From Nocardioides hwasunensis (GTDB taxonomy: Bacteria; Actinomycetota; Actinomycetes; Propionibacteriales; Nocardioidaceae), in the NCBI RefSeq assembly GCF_014779665.1, contig NZ_JACXYY010000007.1:62001-126000 (forward strand): a stretch of DNA of 64,000 nucleotides, written 5' to 3'. Numbering within the stretch: the first letter of the stretch is position 1; each line of letters begins with the position of its first letter. The notes beneath the pieces are model-generated. The model ran no database searches. It was given only the letters and a program-made list of their open reading frames with translations, and had not been told where the DNA came from. The translations under genes were made by a program, and so were the position numbers. Of the stretch, positions 42,820-50,775 are shown one piece after another.

Positions 42820-43413
42820 TCAGGCGGTCTCCTCCGCGCGATCGCGCAGCAGGCTCGCGACCTCACGCGGCTCGTCGACCCATAGACCCACGGACCCCGG
42901 GCTGACCTCTCCCAGCGGCGTCGCCAGGGTCGTGCCCGCTCTCAGGGAGAGCTGGAGGTTGGTCCGCCCCGAGACCAGGACGAGGAGCCGGTCGTCGACG
43001 AGGCGCACCGCCCGGACGCCGCTCTCGTCTACGTCGGCGACCCGGACGTGGTCGATCACCTCGAGGGGTACGACGATGTCGGTGACGGCCAGGTGGCGTA
43101 CGTGGATCGCGTCGTCGGTGACGAGGTGGGGACGCATCCGGTAGGACGCCATCAGCCCCAGCATCCACACCACTCCCCAGATGCCGACGACGAGGAACGG
43201 GACCCGGAGGAAGGTGAGCCAGCGGCTCAGGACGAGGTCGACCGCCACCACCTCCACCGCCGAACCGAGGACGAAGAGCCAGACGACCGGCATCGCGAGC
43301 TGCGCGTAGGGCACCGGCGTCGCCTCGCTCGGCACGTCGGGGCGACGGGTGATCCAACGTCCGAGCTGGCGGTAGAGGGCGACCTCGTGGCTGAGGACGT
43401 CACGTGCGCTCAC
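42820..43413 (-). CDS. Hypothetical membrane protein with PH-like C-terminal domain
   Basis: This 197-residue protein has two adjacent membrane helices (YAQLAMPVVWLFVLGSAVEVVAVDLVL and FLRVPFLVVGIWGVVWMLGLMASY). A soluble beta-rich domain of about 100 residues follows (LVTDDAIHVRHLAVTDIVVPLEVIDHVRVADV), similar in strand pattern to bacterial PH-like domains. A final helix ends it. No catalytic motif is seen. Its GTG overlaps the MarR stop (GTGA), so it is translationally coupled to that regulator and probably shares its control. Function is unknown. Confidence 0.65.
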   Translation of the reverse strand: MSARDVLSHEVALYRQLGRWITRRPDVPSEATPVPYAQLAMPVVWLFVLGSAVEVVAVDLVLSRWLTFLRVPFLVVGIWGVVWMLGLMASYRMRPHLVTDDAIHVRHLAVTDIVVPLEVIDHVRVADVDESGVRAVRLVDDRLLVLVSGRTNLQLSLRAGTTLATPLGEVSPGSVGLWVDEPREVASLLRDRAEETA

Positions 43414-43868
43414 GACGGGGCCGGCCCCGTCGCGTCGTCCTCGACCAGGTCGGCGAACCGCTGCACGGTCGCGGCGAGGACCTGGTCGAAGGTCGCCAGT
43501 CGCCTCTCGGGCACGTCCCCGAACAGACGCGCGGCGAGCTCCGCGTGGGAGGCACGCAGGTCGTGCACGGCACGGCTGCCGAGCTGCGTCGTGGTGACGA
43601 GCGTGGCGCGCCGGTCGCCCGGATGCGGCTCCCGGGTGACGTGACCGCTCGCGACGAGGCCGTCGACGAGCCCGGTCACGTTGCGCGGCGTCACGTCGAG
43701 GGCCGACGCCAGCACCTGCTGCGTCGTGGGTCCGGTCGTGCCCAGCACCCAGAGCAGGTGCACGCGGGAGGTCGTCAGTCCCTGCTCGCGCTCGAACCTG
43801 GCCAGGTCGGCCTGCACGAGGTGGGCCAGCTGCAGGACGTGGTCGAGGACGTCGGTGAGGTCGGGCAT
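43410..43868 (-). CDS. MarR family transcriptional regulator
   Basis: This 152-residue regulator has helices opening MPDLTDVLDHVLQLAHLVQADLARFEREQGLTTSRVHLLWVLGTTGPTTQQVLASALDV. The winged helix (TPRNVTGLVDGLVASGHVTREPHPGDRRATLVTTTQLG) has the family's DRR wing. The ATG at 43868 is chosen because a perfect dyad and a TACATT -10 element lie immediately upstream. The longer open frame would run through the promoter of trxA. It probably autoregulates and controls the downstream membrane protein. It diverges from trxA with a 124-base gap. Confidence 0.88.
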   Translation of the reverse strand: MPDLTDVLDHVLQLAHLVQADLARFEREQGLTTSRVHLLWVLGTTGPTTQQVLASALDVTPRNVTGLVDGLVASGHVTREPHPGDRRATLVTTTQLGSRAVHDLRASHAELAARLFGDVPERRLATFDQVLAATVQRFADLVEDDATGPAPS

Positions 43869-43869
43869 G

Positions 43870-43888
43870 TAGTGAATGTACTTCACTA
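43870..43888. promoter_or_regulatory. Probable MarR operator: 7-bp inverted repeat at its own start
   Basis: TAGTGAA (43870-43876), a 5-nt spacer and TTCACTA (43882-43888) form a perfect dyad next to the MarR ATG at 43868. The same bases contain TACATT on the minus strand (43875-43880), 6 nt before the start codon. A bound dimer would therefore block this leaderless promoter. Confidence 0.75.
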
Positions 43889-43923
43889 TGTGGTGACTTC
43901 TCAAGATTGCGTCGATCGCAGCC

Positions 43924-43951
43924 GGGAACAACTGTCCGCGGGGTGGTGTTG
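43924..43951 (+). promoter_or_regulatory. SigR/SigH-type promoter of trxA
   Basis: GGGAAC (43924-43929), 18 nt spacer, GTTG (43948-43951). This is the same architecture as before trxB, including AAC after GGAAC and A after GTTG. Transcription would start near 43957, giving a leader of about 36 nt before the trxA GTG. It lies on the far side of the MarR operator. Confidence 0.75.
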
Positions 43952-43992
43952 ACTGGGATGTCCCCTCACACGACCAACGAAAGGGCAGTGCT

Positions 43993-44316
43993 GTGGCCAA
44001 CATCGCCGCTGTGACCGACGCCGAGTTCGAGGCGCAGGTCCTCAAGTCCGACAAGCCCGTCCTGGTGGACTTCTGGGCGGAGTGGTGCGGTCCGTGCCGC
44101 CAGGTCGCCCCGATCCTCGACGAGCTCAACACCGAGCACGGCGAGAAGATCACGTTCCTCAAGATGAACGTCGACGAGAACCCCGTCACCCCCTCGTCGT
44201 ACCGCGTCACCGGCATCCCGACGATCAACGTCTACCAGGGTGGCGAGGTCGTGAAGTCGATCGTCGGCGCCAAGCCGAAGGCCGCGCTGCTCAAGGAGCT
44301 CGAGGGCCTCATCTGA
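43993..44316 (+). CDS. trxA: Thioredoxin
   Basis: This 107-residue thioredoxin has the active-site WCGPC with Cys32 and Cys35, preceded by LVDFWAEWCGPCRQ. It also has the cis-Pro loop GIPTINVYQGGE and the usual C-terminal helix KAALLKELEGLI. It is the electron donor for many reductases and is reduced by TrxB. The GTG at 43993 has GAAAGGG 10 nt upstream. A SigR/SigH-like promoter lies upstream. It converges on the GNAT gene with a 5-base gap. Confidence 0.96.
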   Translation: MANIAAVTDAEFEAQVLKSDKPVLVDFWAEWCGPCRQVAPILDELNTEHGEKITFLKMNVDENPVTPSSYRVTGIPTINVYQGGEVVKSIVGAKPKAALLKELEGLI

Positions 44317-44321
44317 GTCCG

Positions 44322-44966
44322 CTAGTCGCTCGAGGCGGCCCGCACCGATCCGATCGGGCGGGTCGCCTTCTGCGTGGGGCGTACGACGCCCCACATCCGC
44401 TCGAGGGCGAGCTCGACCTCGTCCTTCCAGCTCAGCGCGGTGCGCAGCTCCATCCGCATCCGCGGCGTGGTCGGGTGCGCGCGCTGGGTCTTGAACCCCA
44501 CGCCCCCGAGGAACTCCGCAGGCAGGACGCATCCGTCGGCTCGACCGCGCGTGTCGCCGTAGGCCTCGATGGCGGTGTGCCCACGCTCGACCAGGTCGGC
44601 CGCCATCGCCTGGACGAGCAGGCGGCCCAGCCCGCCACCTCGGTGACCGGGCTCGATCCACGCGGTCGCCGCGACGATCGCATCGGGTGATCCGGGGGCG
44701 GTGGGCAGTGCCGCCGCACCGGGGAACCGCGCCGCCGGTGCGTAGATGATGTGGCCGACCGTCCTCCCGTCGACGCGGACCACGCGCCCGCACGAGCCCC
44801 AGTCGCGCAGCACGACGGAGAGCCAGGCTTCCTTCTGCGCGAGTCGCTCCGTCTCGTCGAGACGGGCGCGGTCGACCGGGCCGAGCTCCCAGAACAGGCA
44901 GGAGCGCACGGGCTCGGCCAGCTCCGTGAGGTGGTCGACCGTCAGGCGAGCGGTCTTGCGGGACAC
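44322..44966 (-). CDS. GNAT family N-acetyltransferase
   Basis: This 214-residue acyl-CoA-dependent acyltransferase has motif A AATAWIEPGHRGGGLGRLLVQAMAADLVERG, with the acetyl-CoA loop R/Q-x-x-G-x-G/A as HRGGGLGR, and a C-terminal GVGFKTQR. The N-terminal about 60 residues (DHLTELAEPVRSCLFWELG) are not part of the core fold. A similar gene lies between trxA and parB in other actinobacteria (Rv3916c). The GTG at 44966 has TAGCAT (44974-44979) 7 nt upstream, a leaderless arrangement. The substrate is unknown. Confidence 0.85.
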   Translation of the reverse strand: MSRKTARLTVDHLTELAEPVRSCLFWELGPVDRARLDETERLAQKEAWLSVVLRDWGSCGRVVRVDGRTVGHIIYAPAARFPGAAALPTAPGSPDAIVAATAWIEPGHRGGGLGRLLVQAMAADLVERGHTAIEAYGDTRGRADGCVLPAEFLGGVGFKTQRAHPTTPRMRMELRTALSWKDEVELALERMWGVVRPTQKATRPIGSVRAASSD

Positions 44967-45009
44967 AACTGCGATGCTAGGTCACATCGGCGCCTGCGAG
45001 GATGACGTC

Positions 45010-46227
45010 GTGCGCCCGATCCGACAGAGCAAGAAGCTGCAAGGTGTCCGCTACGACGTCCGTGGGCCGATCCTCGTCGAGGCCCAGCGGCTCGAGGCGG
45101 AGGGTCACCGCATCCTGAAGCTCAACATCGGCAACACGGCGCCGTTCGGCTTCGACGCGCCCGAGCAGATCGTCGCCGACATGATCCACCACCTGCCGCA
45201 GGCGCAGGGCTACGCCGACAGCCAGGGGATCTACTCGGCGCGCACGGCGGTCATGCACTACTACCAGTCCCGCGGGCTGCGCGACGTCGGCGTCGAGGAC
45301 ATCTTCATCGGCAACGGCGTCTCCGAGCTGATCTCGATGGTGCTGCAGGCCTTCGTCGACGACGGCAACGAGATCCTCGTCCCGGCCCCCGACTACCCGC
45401 TGTGGACCGGGGCCGTGACGCTCGCCGGCGGCATCCCCGTGCACTACCGGTGCGACGAGGAGGACGACTGGAACCCCGACCTCGCCGACATCGAGGCCAA
45501 GATCACCGAGAACACCCACGCGATCGTCATCATCAACCCCAACAACCCGACCGGTGCGGTCTACAGCGAGGACACGGTCAAGGCCCTCGTCGACATCGCC
45601 CGGCGCCACGAGCTCGTCGTGATGGCCGACGAGATCTACGAGAAGATCCTCTTCGAGGACGCCGAGCACCACCACGCGGCGACGTACGGCGGCAACGACG
45701 TCCTCACGCTGACGTTCTCCGGGCTCTCCAAGGCCTACCGGGTCTGCGGCTACCGGGCCGGCTGGGTGATGATCTCCGGCCCCAAGGAGGTCGCGACCGA
45801 CTTCCTCGAGGGCCTCACGCTCATCGCCAACATGCGCATGTGCGCCAACGTGCCCGCGCAGCACGCCATCCAGACCGCGCTCGGTGGCTACCAGTCCATC
45901 GAGGAGTTCATCGGGCCCGGGGGCCGGTTCTACGAGCAGTCCATGCTCGCCCACCGGCTGCTCAACGAGATCCCCGGTGTCACCAACGTCAAGCCGCGCG
46001 GGGCGCTCTACTGCTTCCCCCGGCTCGACCCCGAGGTCTACGCCATCGAGGACGACCAGGAGTTCGTGCTCGACCTCCTGCGGGCCAAGAAGATCCTGGT
46101 GACGCACGGCTCCGGCTTCAACTGGCCCGCTCCCGACCACTTCCGACTCGTCACGCTCCCGGAGGCGAGCGTGCTCGAGGAGGCCATCGGCCGCATCGCC
46201 GACTTCCTCTCCACCCGGCGGCGGTGA
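45010..46227 (+). CDS. alaA: Alanine aminotransferase AlaA-like (class I)
   Basis: This 405-residue PLP enzyme closely resembles E. coli AlaA across its length. SKKLQGVRYDVRGPILVEAQRLE, LKLNIGNTAPFGFDAPEQI, GNGVSEL, PAPDYPLWTGAVTLAGG, INPNNPTGAVYS and FSGLSKAYRVCGYRAGW are present, with the PLP Lys in SGLSK. It interconverts pyruvate and alanine with glutamate. The GTG at 45010 is preferred, with GCGAGGA 7 nt upstream. An ATG at 44974 is possible but overlaps the divergent promoter. Upstream is the divergent GNAT gene; plsC follows 60 bases after its stop. Confidence 0.93.
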   Translation: MRPIRQSKKLQGVRYDVRGPILVEAQRLEAEGHRILKLNIGNTAPFGFDAPEQIVADMIHHLPQAQGYADSQGIYSARTAVMHYYQSRGLRDVGVEDIFIGNGVSELISMVLQAFVDDGNEILVPAPDYPLWTGAVTLAGGIPVHYRCDEEDDWNPDLADIEAKITENTHAIVIINPNNPTGAVYSEDTVKALVDIARRHELVVMADEIYEKILFEDAEHHHAATYGGNDVLTLTFSGLSKAYRVCGYRAGWVMISGPKEVATDFLEGLTLIANMRMCANVPAQHAIQTALGGYQSIEEFIGPGGRFYEQSMLAHRLLNEIPGVTNVKPRGALYCFPRLDPEVYAIEDDQEFVLDLLRAKKILVTHGSGFNWPAPDHFRLVTLPEASVLEEAIGRIADFLSTRRR

Positions 46228-46287
46228 GTCCGGCCTCACGCGGCCCTCGCTCCCCGGACGGGGTCGCGCGGCCCTAGGCTCCTCGTC

Positions 46288-47067
46288 ATGCGCGACGTGA
46301 CCTACCCGCCGATCATCGTGACCGCCAAGATCGCGTTCAAGGCACTGGGCCAGAACATCCAGATGAGCGGCACCGAGCACGTCCCGCGCGAGGGCGGGGT
46401 CCTCCTCGCCTACAACCACGTCGGCTACGTCGACTTCATCTACGGCGGCCTCGCGGCGAACCCGTCGGGACGCCTGGTCCGCTTCATGGCCAAGCGCGAG
46501 CTCTTCGACCACCGCTACGTCGGCCCGCTGATGCGGTCTCTCCACCACATCGAGGTCGACCGCGGTGACGGCGTCGCCAGCTTCCACCGCGCGGTGGACT
46601 TCTTGAAGAACGGCGAGGCGGTCGGCATCTTTCCGGAGGCCACGATCTCGCGGTCGATGGAGCTCAAGGAGTTCAAGAACGGTGCCGTACGCATCGCGGC
46701 CGCGGCCGGCGTACCGGTGGTGCCGGTGATCATGTGGGGCACGCAGCGGATGATGACCAAGGGCCACCCCCGCGACTTCTCCCGCGGCAAGACGATCTCC
46801 CTCTCGGTGGGCGAGCCGCTCCACCCGACCGGCGAGGACCCCACGGCCGAGACGGCCGCCCTGCGCGCTCGGATGTCGCAGATGCTCGACGAGGCCGTGC
46901 GTGCCTACCCCACCGACGAGCAGCCACCCGGCTCCTGGTGGGTGCCCGCGTCGATGGGGGGATCTGCTCCCACGCCCGAGGAGGCCGCGCAGCTCGACTC
47001 CGCCGAGCTCCGCGAGCGTCTGCGCAAGCGCAACCAGCAGCGCAAGAAACAACAAGACGGCAAGTAG
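46288..47067 (+). CDS. plsC: 1-acyl-sn-glycerol-3-phosphate acyltransferase (PlsC family)
   Basis: This 259-residue acyltransferase has block I NHVGYVDF (Asn-His-x4-Asp). Block II is MAKRELF...GPLMRSLHHIEVDRG, block III FPEATISRS in place of FPEGTRS, and block IV VPVVPVIMWG. It transfers acyl chains to lysophosphatidate or a related acceptor in phospholipid synthesis. The basic Gln/Arg/Lys-rich C-terminus (LRERLRKRNQQRKKQQ) may contact membrane lipid. TAGGCT (46275-46280) lies 7 nt before the ATG, so transcription is probably leaderless and separate from alaA. Confidence 0.92.
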   Translation: MRDVTYPPIIVTAKIAFKALGQNIQMSGTEHVPREGGVLLAYNHVGYVDFIYGGLAANPSGRLVRFMAKRELFDHRYVGPLMRSLHHIEVDRGDGVASFHRAVDFLKNGEAVGIFPEATISRSMELKEFKNGAVRIAAAAGVPVVPVIMWGTQRMMTKGHPRDFSRGKTISLSVGEPLHPTGEDPTAETAALRARMSQMLDEAVRAYPTDEQPPGSWWVPASMGGSAPTPEEAAQLDSAELRERLRKRNQQRKKQQDGK

Positions 47068-47072
47068 ATCTG

Positions 47073-47110
47073 TCGATGAGTCGATCTGTCGATCTGTTGC
47101 TTTGTCGACA
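47073..47110. repeat. Copy A of a 38-bp sequence shared with the dnaA coding region
   Basis: Bases 47073-47110 match 53301-53338 within dnaA at 32 of 38 positions. Differences are confined to a 4-nt block (TCTG versus its reverse complement CAGA) and two adjacent bases. The end of the copy, GCTTTGTCGACA, also occurs at 13891-13902 upstream of dnaB. TTGTCGACA differs from a DnaA box by one base. Confidence 0.8.
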
Positions 47111-47134
47111 TTGAGCCGTCGTTCCGTGCCTGAA

Positions 47135-47152
47135 CACCCGCGTATGCGGGGG
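47135..47152 (+). terminator. Short hairpin after plsC
   Basis: CCCGC (47137-47141), a 4-nt loop and GCGGG (47146-47150), followed by GGTTT, lie 69 bases after the plsC stop. This is the closest thing to an intrinsic terminator on the + strand in this 174-base convergent gap. Confidence 0.45.
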
Positions 47153-47195
47153 TTTACGGACCTCAGGTGGCCAGCAAGCCCCAGGATGTTCGTGC

Positions 47196-47213
47196 ATCCC
47201 CGCAGAAGCGGGT
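47196..47213 (-). terminator. Short hairpin after parB
   Basis: CCCCGC (47198-47203), loop AGAA and GCGGGT (47208-47213) lie 29 bases past the parB stop when read on the minus strand. It probably ends the long rpmH-to-parB transcript. No U-tract is visible. Confidence 0.45.
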
Positions 47214-47241
47214 ACTCCAGTGAAGGGCGGTGCGGATTCCC

Positions 47242-48210
47242 TCAGATGGGGCGGTCGTCGCGGTTGCGCGGATCCATGATGTCGACGATCCGGCGGAGGT
47301 CGTCGAGGCTGGCGAACTCCACGGTGATCTTCCCCTTGGCCTTGCCGAGGTCGACCTTGACGCGGGTCTCGAGCCGGTCGGAGAGCCGGTCTGCCAGCTC
47401 GGACAGCCCGGGAGCGACCGGCTTGCGTCGCACCACCCGCGGAACGTCGCTCTCCTCGACGCCGACCGAGACGATCTCCTCGAGACCGCGCACCGAGATG
47501 CCCTCGGCGGTCACCCGGCCCGCGAGGCGGTCCTGCAGGCCGGGGTCGTCGACGCTGATCAGCGCACGCGCGTGGCCGGCCGAGAGCACACCGGCCGCGA
47601 CCCGTCGCTGGACGGCCGGAGAGAGCTTGAGCAGCCGCAGGGTGTTGGAGATCTGCGGACGCGAGCGGCCGATGCGCTGTGCGAGCTCCTCGTGGGTGCA
47701 CCCGAAGTCCTCGAGCAGCTGACCGTAGGCGGCCGCCTCCTCGAGCGGGTTGAGCTGTGAGCGATGGAGGTTCTCCAGCAACGCGTCGCGCAGCATGTCG
47801 TCGTCGTCGGTCTCGCGGACGATGGCCGGGATCGTGTCGCGCCCGGCCTGCTGCGAGGCGCGCCAGCGACGCTCTCCCATGATCAGCTCGTAGGCGTTCG
47901 CACCCGTCCGGCGTACGACGACCGGTTGGAGCAGCCCGACCTCACGGATGGAGTGGACCAGCTCGGCCAGGGCCTCCTCCTCGAAGACCTGGCGCGGTTG
48001 GCGGGCGTTCGGGCGGACCTCGACGATCGGGAGCTCGGCGAAGTAGGCGCCCGCGACCGTGCCGCCGGGCACCTCCGGCGCGGCGGGCGTGGCCGTGTCG
48101 TCCGCGCCGGCTGGTGCTTCCTCCGGCGTGGGGGCGGGCTGGCTCGGAGCCGTCGGGATCAGCGAGCCCAGGCCTCGTCCGAGGCCACGGCGGGAAGGGT
48201 TGGTGTTCAT
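47242..48210 (-). CDS. parB: Chromosome partitioning protein ParB
   Basis: This 322-residue centromere-binding CTPase has an N-terminal basic ParA-interaction peptide ([13 protein letters not shown]). The CTP-binding region includes NARQPR and GERRWRA (112-118). The HTH region is [43 protein letters not shown], and a C-terminal dimerization domain ends it. ParB binds parS and spreads, which organises the origin and recruits SMC. Three parS sites lie just upstream, in parA and rsmG. The ATG at 48210 gives the conserved start. It is the last gene of the operon, 61 bases after parA. Confidence 0.97.
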   Translation of the reverse strand: MNTNPSRRGLGRGLGSLIPTAPSQPAPTPEEAPAGADDTATPAAPEVPGGTVAGAYFAELPIVEVRPNARQPRQVFEEEALAELVHSIREVGLLQPVVVRRTGANAYELIMGERRWRASQQAGRDTIPAIVRETDDDDMLRDALLENLHRSQLNPLEEAAAYGQLLEDFGCTHEELAQRIGRSRPQISNTLRLLKLSPAVQRRVAAGVLSAGHARALISVDDPGLQDRLAGRVTAEGISVRGLEEIVSVGVEESDVPRVVRRKPVAPGLSELADRLSDRLETRVKVDLGKAKGKITVEFASLDDLRRIVDIMDPRNRDDRPI

Positions 48211-48271
48211 GCGGGGTCCTCGCGGCGTTGTTCGGGGGTGCGAAGCGGCGGAGAAGGACGTCGTGGGGTGC

Positions 48272-49414
48272 TCACGAGTGCGGGGCTCCCTTCCGAGCGA
48301 TCTCGCGCGCGGCCTCCAGGTAGGAGAGGGCACCAGCCGACGCGGGGTCGTAGGTCATCACGGTCTGGCCGTACGACGGCGCCTCGGACACCCGGACCGA
48401 CCGCGGCACCGCGGTCTTCAGGACCTGGTCGCCGAAGTGGCTGCGCACCTCGTCCGCGACGCCCGATGCCAGGCGCGTGCGGGCGTCGTACATCGTGAGG
48501 AGGATCGTGGAGATCGTGAGCTGCGGGTTGAGGTGCTGGCGCACCATGTCGACCGTCTCCAGCAACATCCCGAGGCCCTCGAGCGCGTAGTACTCAGCCT
48601 GGATCGGGATGAACATCTCGCGTCCGGCCACCAGCGCGTTGAGGGTCAGCAGGCCCAGCGACGGCGGACAGTCGACGAAGACGTAGTCGAAGCGGTCCTC
48701 GCCCGCGTCGGCGGCACTGCCGACCAGCGGATGGGCCGCGATCGCCCGGGCCAGCCGCTGCTCGCGGGCGACCACGCTCACCAGCTCGATCTCGGCTCCG
48801 GCGAGGTCGATCGTCGCCGGGACGGCCCACAGTCCGGGCAGATCGTCGCACGCGGAGATCACCTCGATGAGCGGTCGGCCCTCCACCAGCATGTCGTACG
48901 TCGACGGGACGCCGCGGTGGTGATCGACGCCGAGGGCCGTGGACGCGTTGCCCTGAGGGTCGAGATCGATGACCAGCACCCGCTGTCCCAGCTGGGCGAG
49001 TCCAGCCGCCACGTTGACGGTCGACGTGGTCTTGCCGACGCCACCCTTCTGGTTGGCCACCACGAGGACGCGGGTGGCGTCGGGCCTCTCCACCCCTTGG
49101 CGGCGTAGTCCGCCCGTCCGAGCCAGGACGGAGTGTTGCGCGGCCTGGGCCAACGGCGTGCCGTGGTCGTCGAAGTCGTGGTCCTGGGCGGCGATGTCAG
49201 CCGCCGTCCGCGGCTGCCAGGCTGGCGTGGTTTCACGTGAAACGCCCTCTTCTGACGTTTCACGTGAAACCGCGACCTCAGCGCCGGCCTGTGGATGAAC
49301 AGGCTCTCCCTGTGGATATTTGCGCTCAGCACGCATCGCATCACCGGTGGATAACTCATCCGAGCCGCGCGCCTGCGTGCGCCACCTCGGGCCGTCGGAA
49401 GGACCGTCGGTCAC
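48272..49414 (-). CDS. parA: Chromosome partitioning ATPase ParA
   Basis: This protein of about 380 residues has the deviant Walker A KGGVGKTT at about 123-130 (in [25 protein letters not shown]). It also has [28 protein letters not shown] and the C-terminal [21 protein letters not shown]. ParA forms a DNA-bound gradient that moves ParB-parS. The N-terminal about 115 residues are a low-complexity extension and contain VSRET twice, encoded by two parS sites. The GTG at 49414 begins 1 base after the rsmG stop, with GAGAGG 8 nt upstream. An ATG at 49336 is an alternative. Confidence 0.95.
   Translation of the reverse strand: MTDGPSDGPRWRTQARGSDELSTGDAMRAERKYPQGEPVHPQAGAEVAVSRETSEEGVSRETTPAWQPRTAADIAAQDHDFDDHGTPLAQAAQHSVLARTGGLRRQGVERPDATRVLVVANQKGGVGKTTSTVNVAAGLAQLGQRVLVIDLDPQGNASTALGVDHHRGVPSTYDMLVEGRPLIEVISACDDLPGLWAVPATIDLAGAEIELVSVVAREQRLARAIAAHPLVGSAADAGEDRFDYVFVDCPPSLGLLTLNALVAGREMFIPIQAEYYALEGLGMLLETVDMVRQHLNPQLTISTILLTMYDARTRLASGVADEVRSHFGDQVLKTAVPRSVRVSEAPSYGQTVMTYDPASAGALSYLEAAREIARKGAPHS
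49229..49244. other. parS site inside parA (14/16 match)
   Basis: The 16-mer GGTTTCACGTGAAACG matches the consensus TGTTTCACGTGAAACA at all but the two outer bases. In parA it encodes part of VSRET. The perfect 14-bp inner dyad should bind ParB. Confidence 0.9.
49256..49271. other. Second parS site inside parA
   Basis: CGTTTCACGTGAAACC keeps the full 14-bp GTTTCACGTGAAAC core and differs only at the outer bases. It is 27 bp from the first site and encodes a second VSRET in the ParA N-terminal extension. Confidence 0.9.
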
Positions 49415-49415
49415 G

Positions 49416-50150
49416 TCAGGACACCTCTCGCTTGCTTCGTCGAGGGCGGCGCTCCGCGCGCCGGCTGGAAACTCGGGCAAGGGGCCAACCTATCGAGGAC
49501 GGGTCGGACCACTCGACCCGCACCACCGTCGTGGGTGGGTCGAGGATCTCGTCCCCCAGCGTGCGCACCTCAGGAGTGGCGCACCGCCACGTCCGGAGGA
49601 GCTCCGAGACCGCAGCGATCTCGTCGACCGCCGACTGACCCTTCATCGCCACCAACGCCCCGTCCGGTGCCACCAGCGGCATCGACCAGCCGAGCAGCCG
49701 GTCCAGGGGCGCCACTGCCCGGGACGTCACCACGTCGAACGTCCGTTCACCATGAAGGTCCTCGGCGCGGCCGCGCACGACCGTCACGTTCTCGAGGCCC
49801 AGCTCGGCCACCACCTCCTCGAGGAAGGTCGTACGCCTGAGCAAGGGCTCGATGAGCGTCATCTGCACGTCCGGGCGCGCGATGGCGAGCACGAGCCCTG
49901 GGAGACCGGCTCCGGTCCCGATGTCGCACACCGACGCACCGGCGGGGAGGGCCTCGGCCACGACACCGGAGTTGAGGATGTGCCGGTCCCACAGCCGCGG
50001 TGCCTCCCGCGGACCGATCAGGCCGCGCACGACTCCCTCGGTCGCCAAGAGCTGGGTGTAGCGCTCCACCAGGCCCAGGCGGTCGGACGCGAACACCCTC
50101 CGCGCCACAACGGGGACGGAGGGTGTTTCACGTGAAACGTCGTCGCTCAC
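49416..50150 (-). CDS. rsmG: 16S rRNA (guanine527-N7)-methyltransferase
   Basis: This 244-residue SAM-dependent methyltransferase (GidB) has the SAM loop VCDIGTGAGLPGLVLAI. LWDRHILNSGVVAEAL precedes it and SRAVAPLDRLLGW follows, all conserved in RsmG. It modifies G527 of 16S rRNA near the decoding site; loss gives low-level streptomycin resistance in other species. The GTG at 50150 overlaps the jag stop by 4 bases. The N-terminus MSDDVSRET contains a parS site. Confidence 0.95.
   Translation of the reverse strand: MSDDVSRETPSVPVVARRVFASDRLGLVERYTQLLATEGVVRGLIGPREAPRLWDRHILNSGVVAEALPAGASVCDIGTGAGLPGLVLAIARPDVQMTLIEPLLRRTTFLEEVVAELGLENVTVVRGRAEDLHGERTFDVVTSRAVAPLDRLLGWSMPLVAPDGALVAMKGQSAVDEIAAVSELLRTWRCATPEVRTLGDEILDPPTTVVRVEWSDPSSIGWPLARVSSRRAERRPRRSKREVS
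50124..50139. other. parS site inside rsmG (15/16 match)
   Basis: TGTTTCACGTGAAACG matches the consensus at 15 of 16 bases, the best of the three sites in the window. It lies at codons 4-9 of rsmG and encodes VSRET. Confidence 0.92.
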
Positions 50151-50716
50151 GCCGGGAGGATCACCACGTGGCGCTTGGGCTCGGCGCCGTCCGACTCGGA
50201 CGTCAGGCCGGCGGCTGCCACGGCGTCGTGCACCACCTTGCGCTCGAAGGCGCTCATCGGCTCCAGCGAGACCGACTCGCCAGACTCCTGCACCTCGGCG
50301 ATGGACTTCTCCGCCAGCGCGACGAGGCGCGTGCGCTGCTCCGCGCGGTAGCCGCCGACGTCGAGCATCAGCCGCGAGCGCTCGCCGGTCTCGCGGTAGA
50401 CCGCGAGGCGGGTCAGCTCCTGGAGGGCCTCGAGAACCTCTCCCCTGCGCCCGACCAGCTGGCTCAGGTCGGCACCGCCGATCTGGACGCTCGCGCGGTC
50501 GCCCTCGACGTCCATGTCGAGGTCACCGTCGAGGTCGGCGATGTCGAGGAGCTCCTCGAGGTAGTCCGCCGCGATGTCACCCTCGTGCTCGAGACGCTCG
50601 ACCTTGGAGGGCCGGGCACCCTCGCCGTCGGAGCCCTCGGGTGCGGTCACGTTCTCAACGAAGGCGTCGTCCGCCGCATCGGTCACGGCCGCCTCGGCTG
50701 CTTCGGTCTCACTCAC
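50147..50716 (-). CDS. jag: RNA-binding protein Jag/KhpB (R3H domain)
   Basis: This protein of about 189 residues has an acidic N-terminus. A KH-like domain follows (DLDMDVEGDRASVQIGGADLSQLVGRRGEVLEALQELTRLAVYRETG), then a C-terminal R3H domain with RTRLVALAEKSIAEV, MSAFERKVVHDAVA and KRHVVILPA. It binds RNA and affects cell division and elongation in other bacteria. The GTG at 50716 has GCAGGAG 6 nt upstream; a TTG 7 codons earlier lacks a ribosome site. Here it follows yidC, as in most genomes, with a 59-base gap. Length and motifs are normal. Confidence 0.93.
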   Translation of the reverse strand: MSETEAAEAAVTDAADDAFVENVTAPEGSDGEGARPSKVERLEHEGDIAADYLEELLDIADLDGDLDMDVEGDRASVQIGGADLSQLVGRRGEVLEALQELTRLAVYRETGERSRLMLDVGGYRAEQRTRLVALAEKSIAEVQESGESVSLEPMSAFERKVVHDAVAAAGLTSESDGAEPKRHVVILPA

Positions 50717-50775
50717 GTCAATCTCCTGCTTCTTCAAGGGAGCGCAGCCTCGAGGGCGCGCAGAGAATCATGGGG

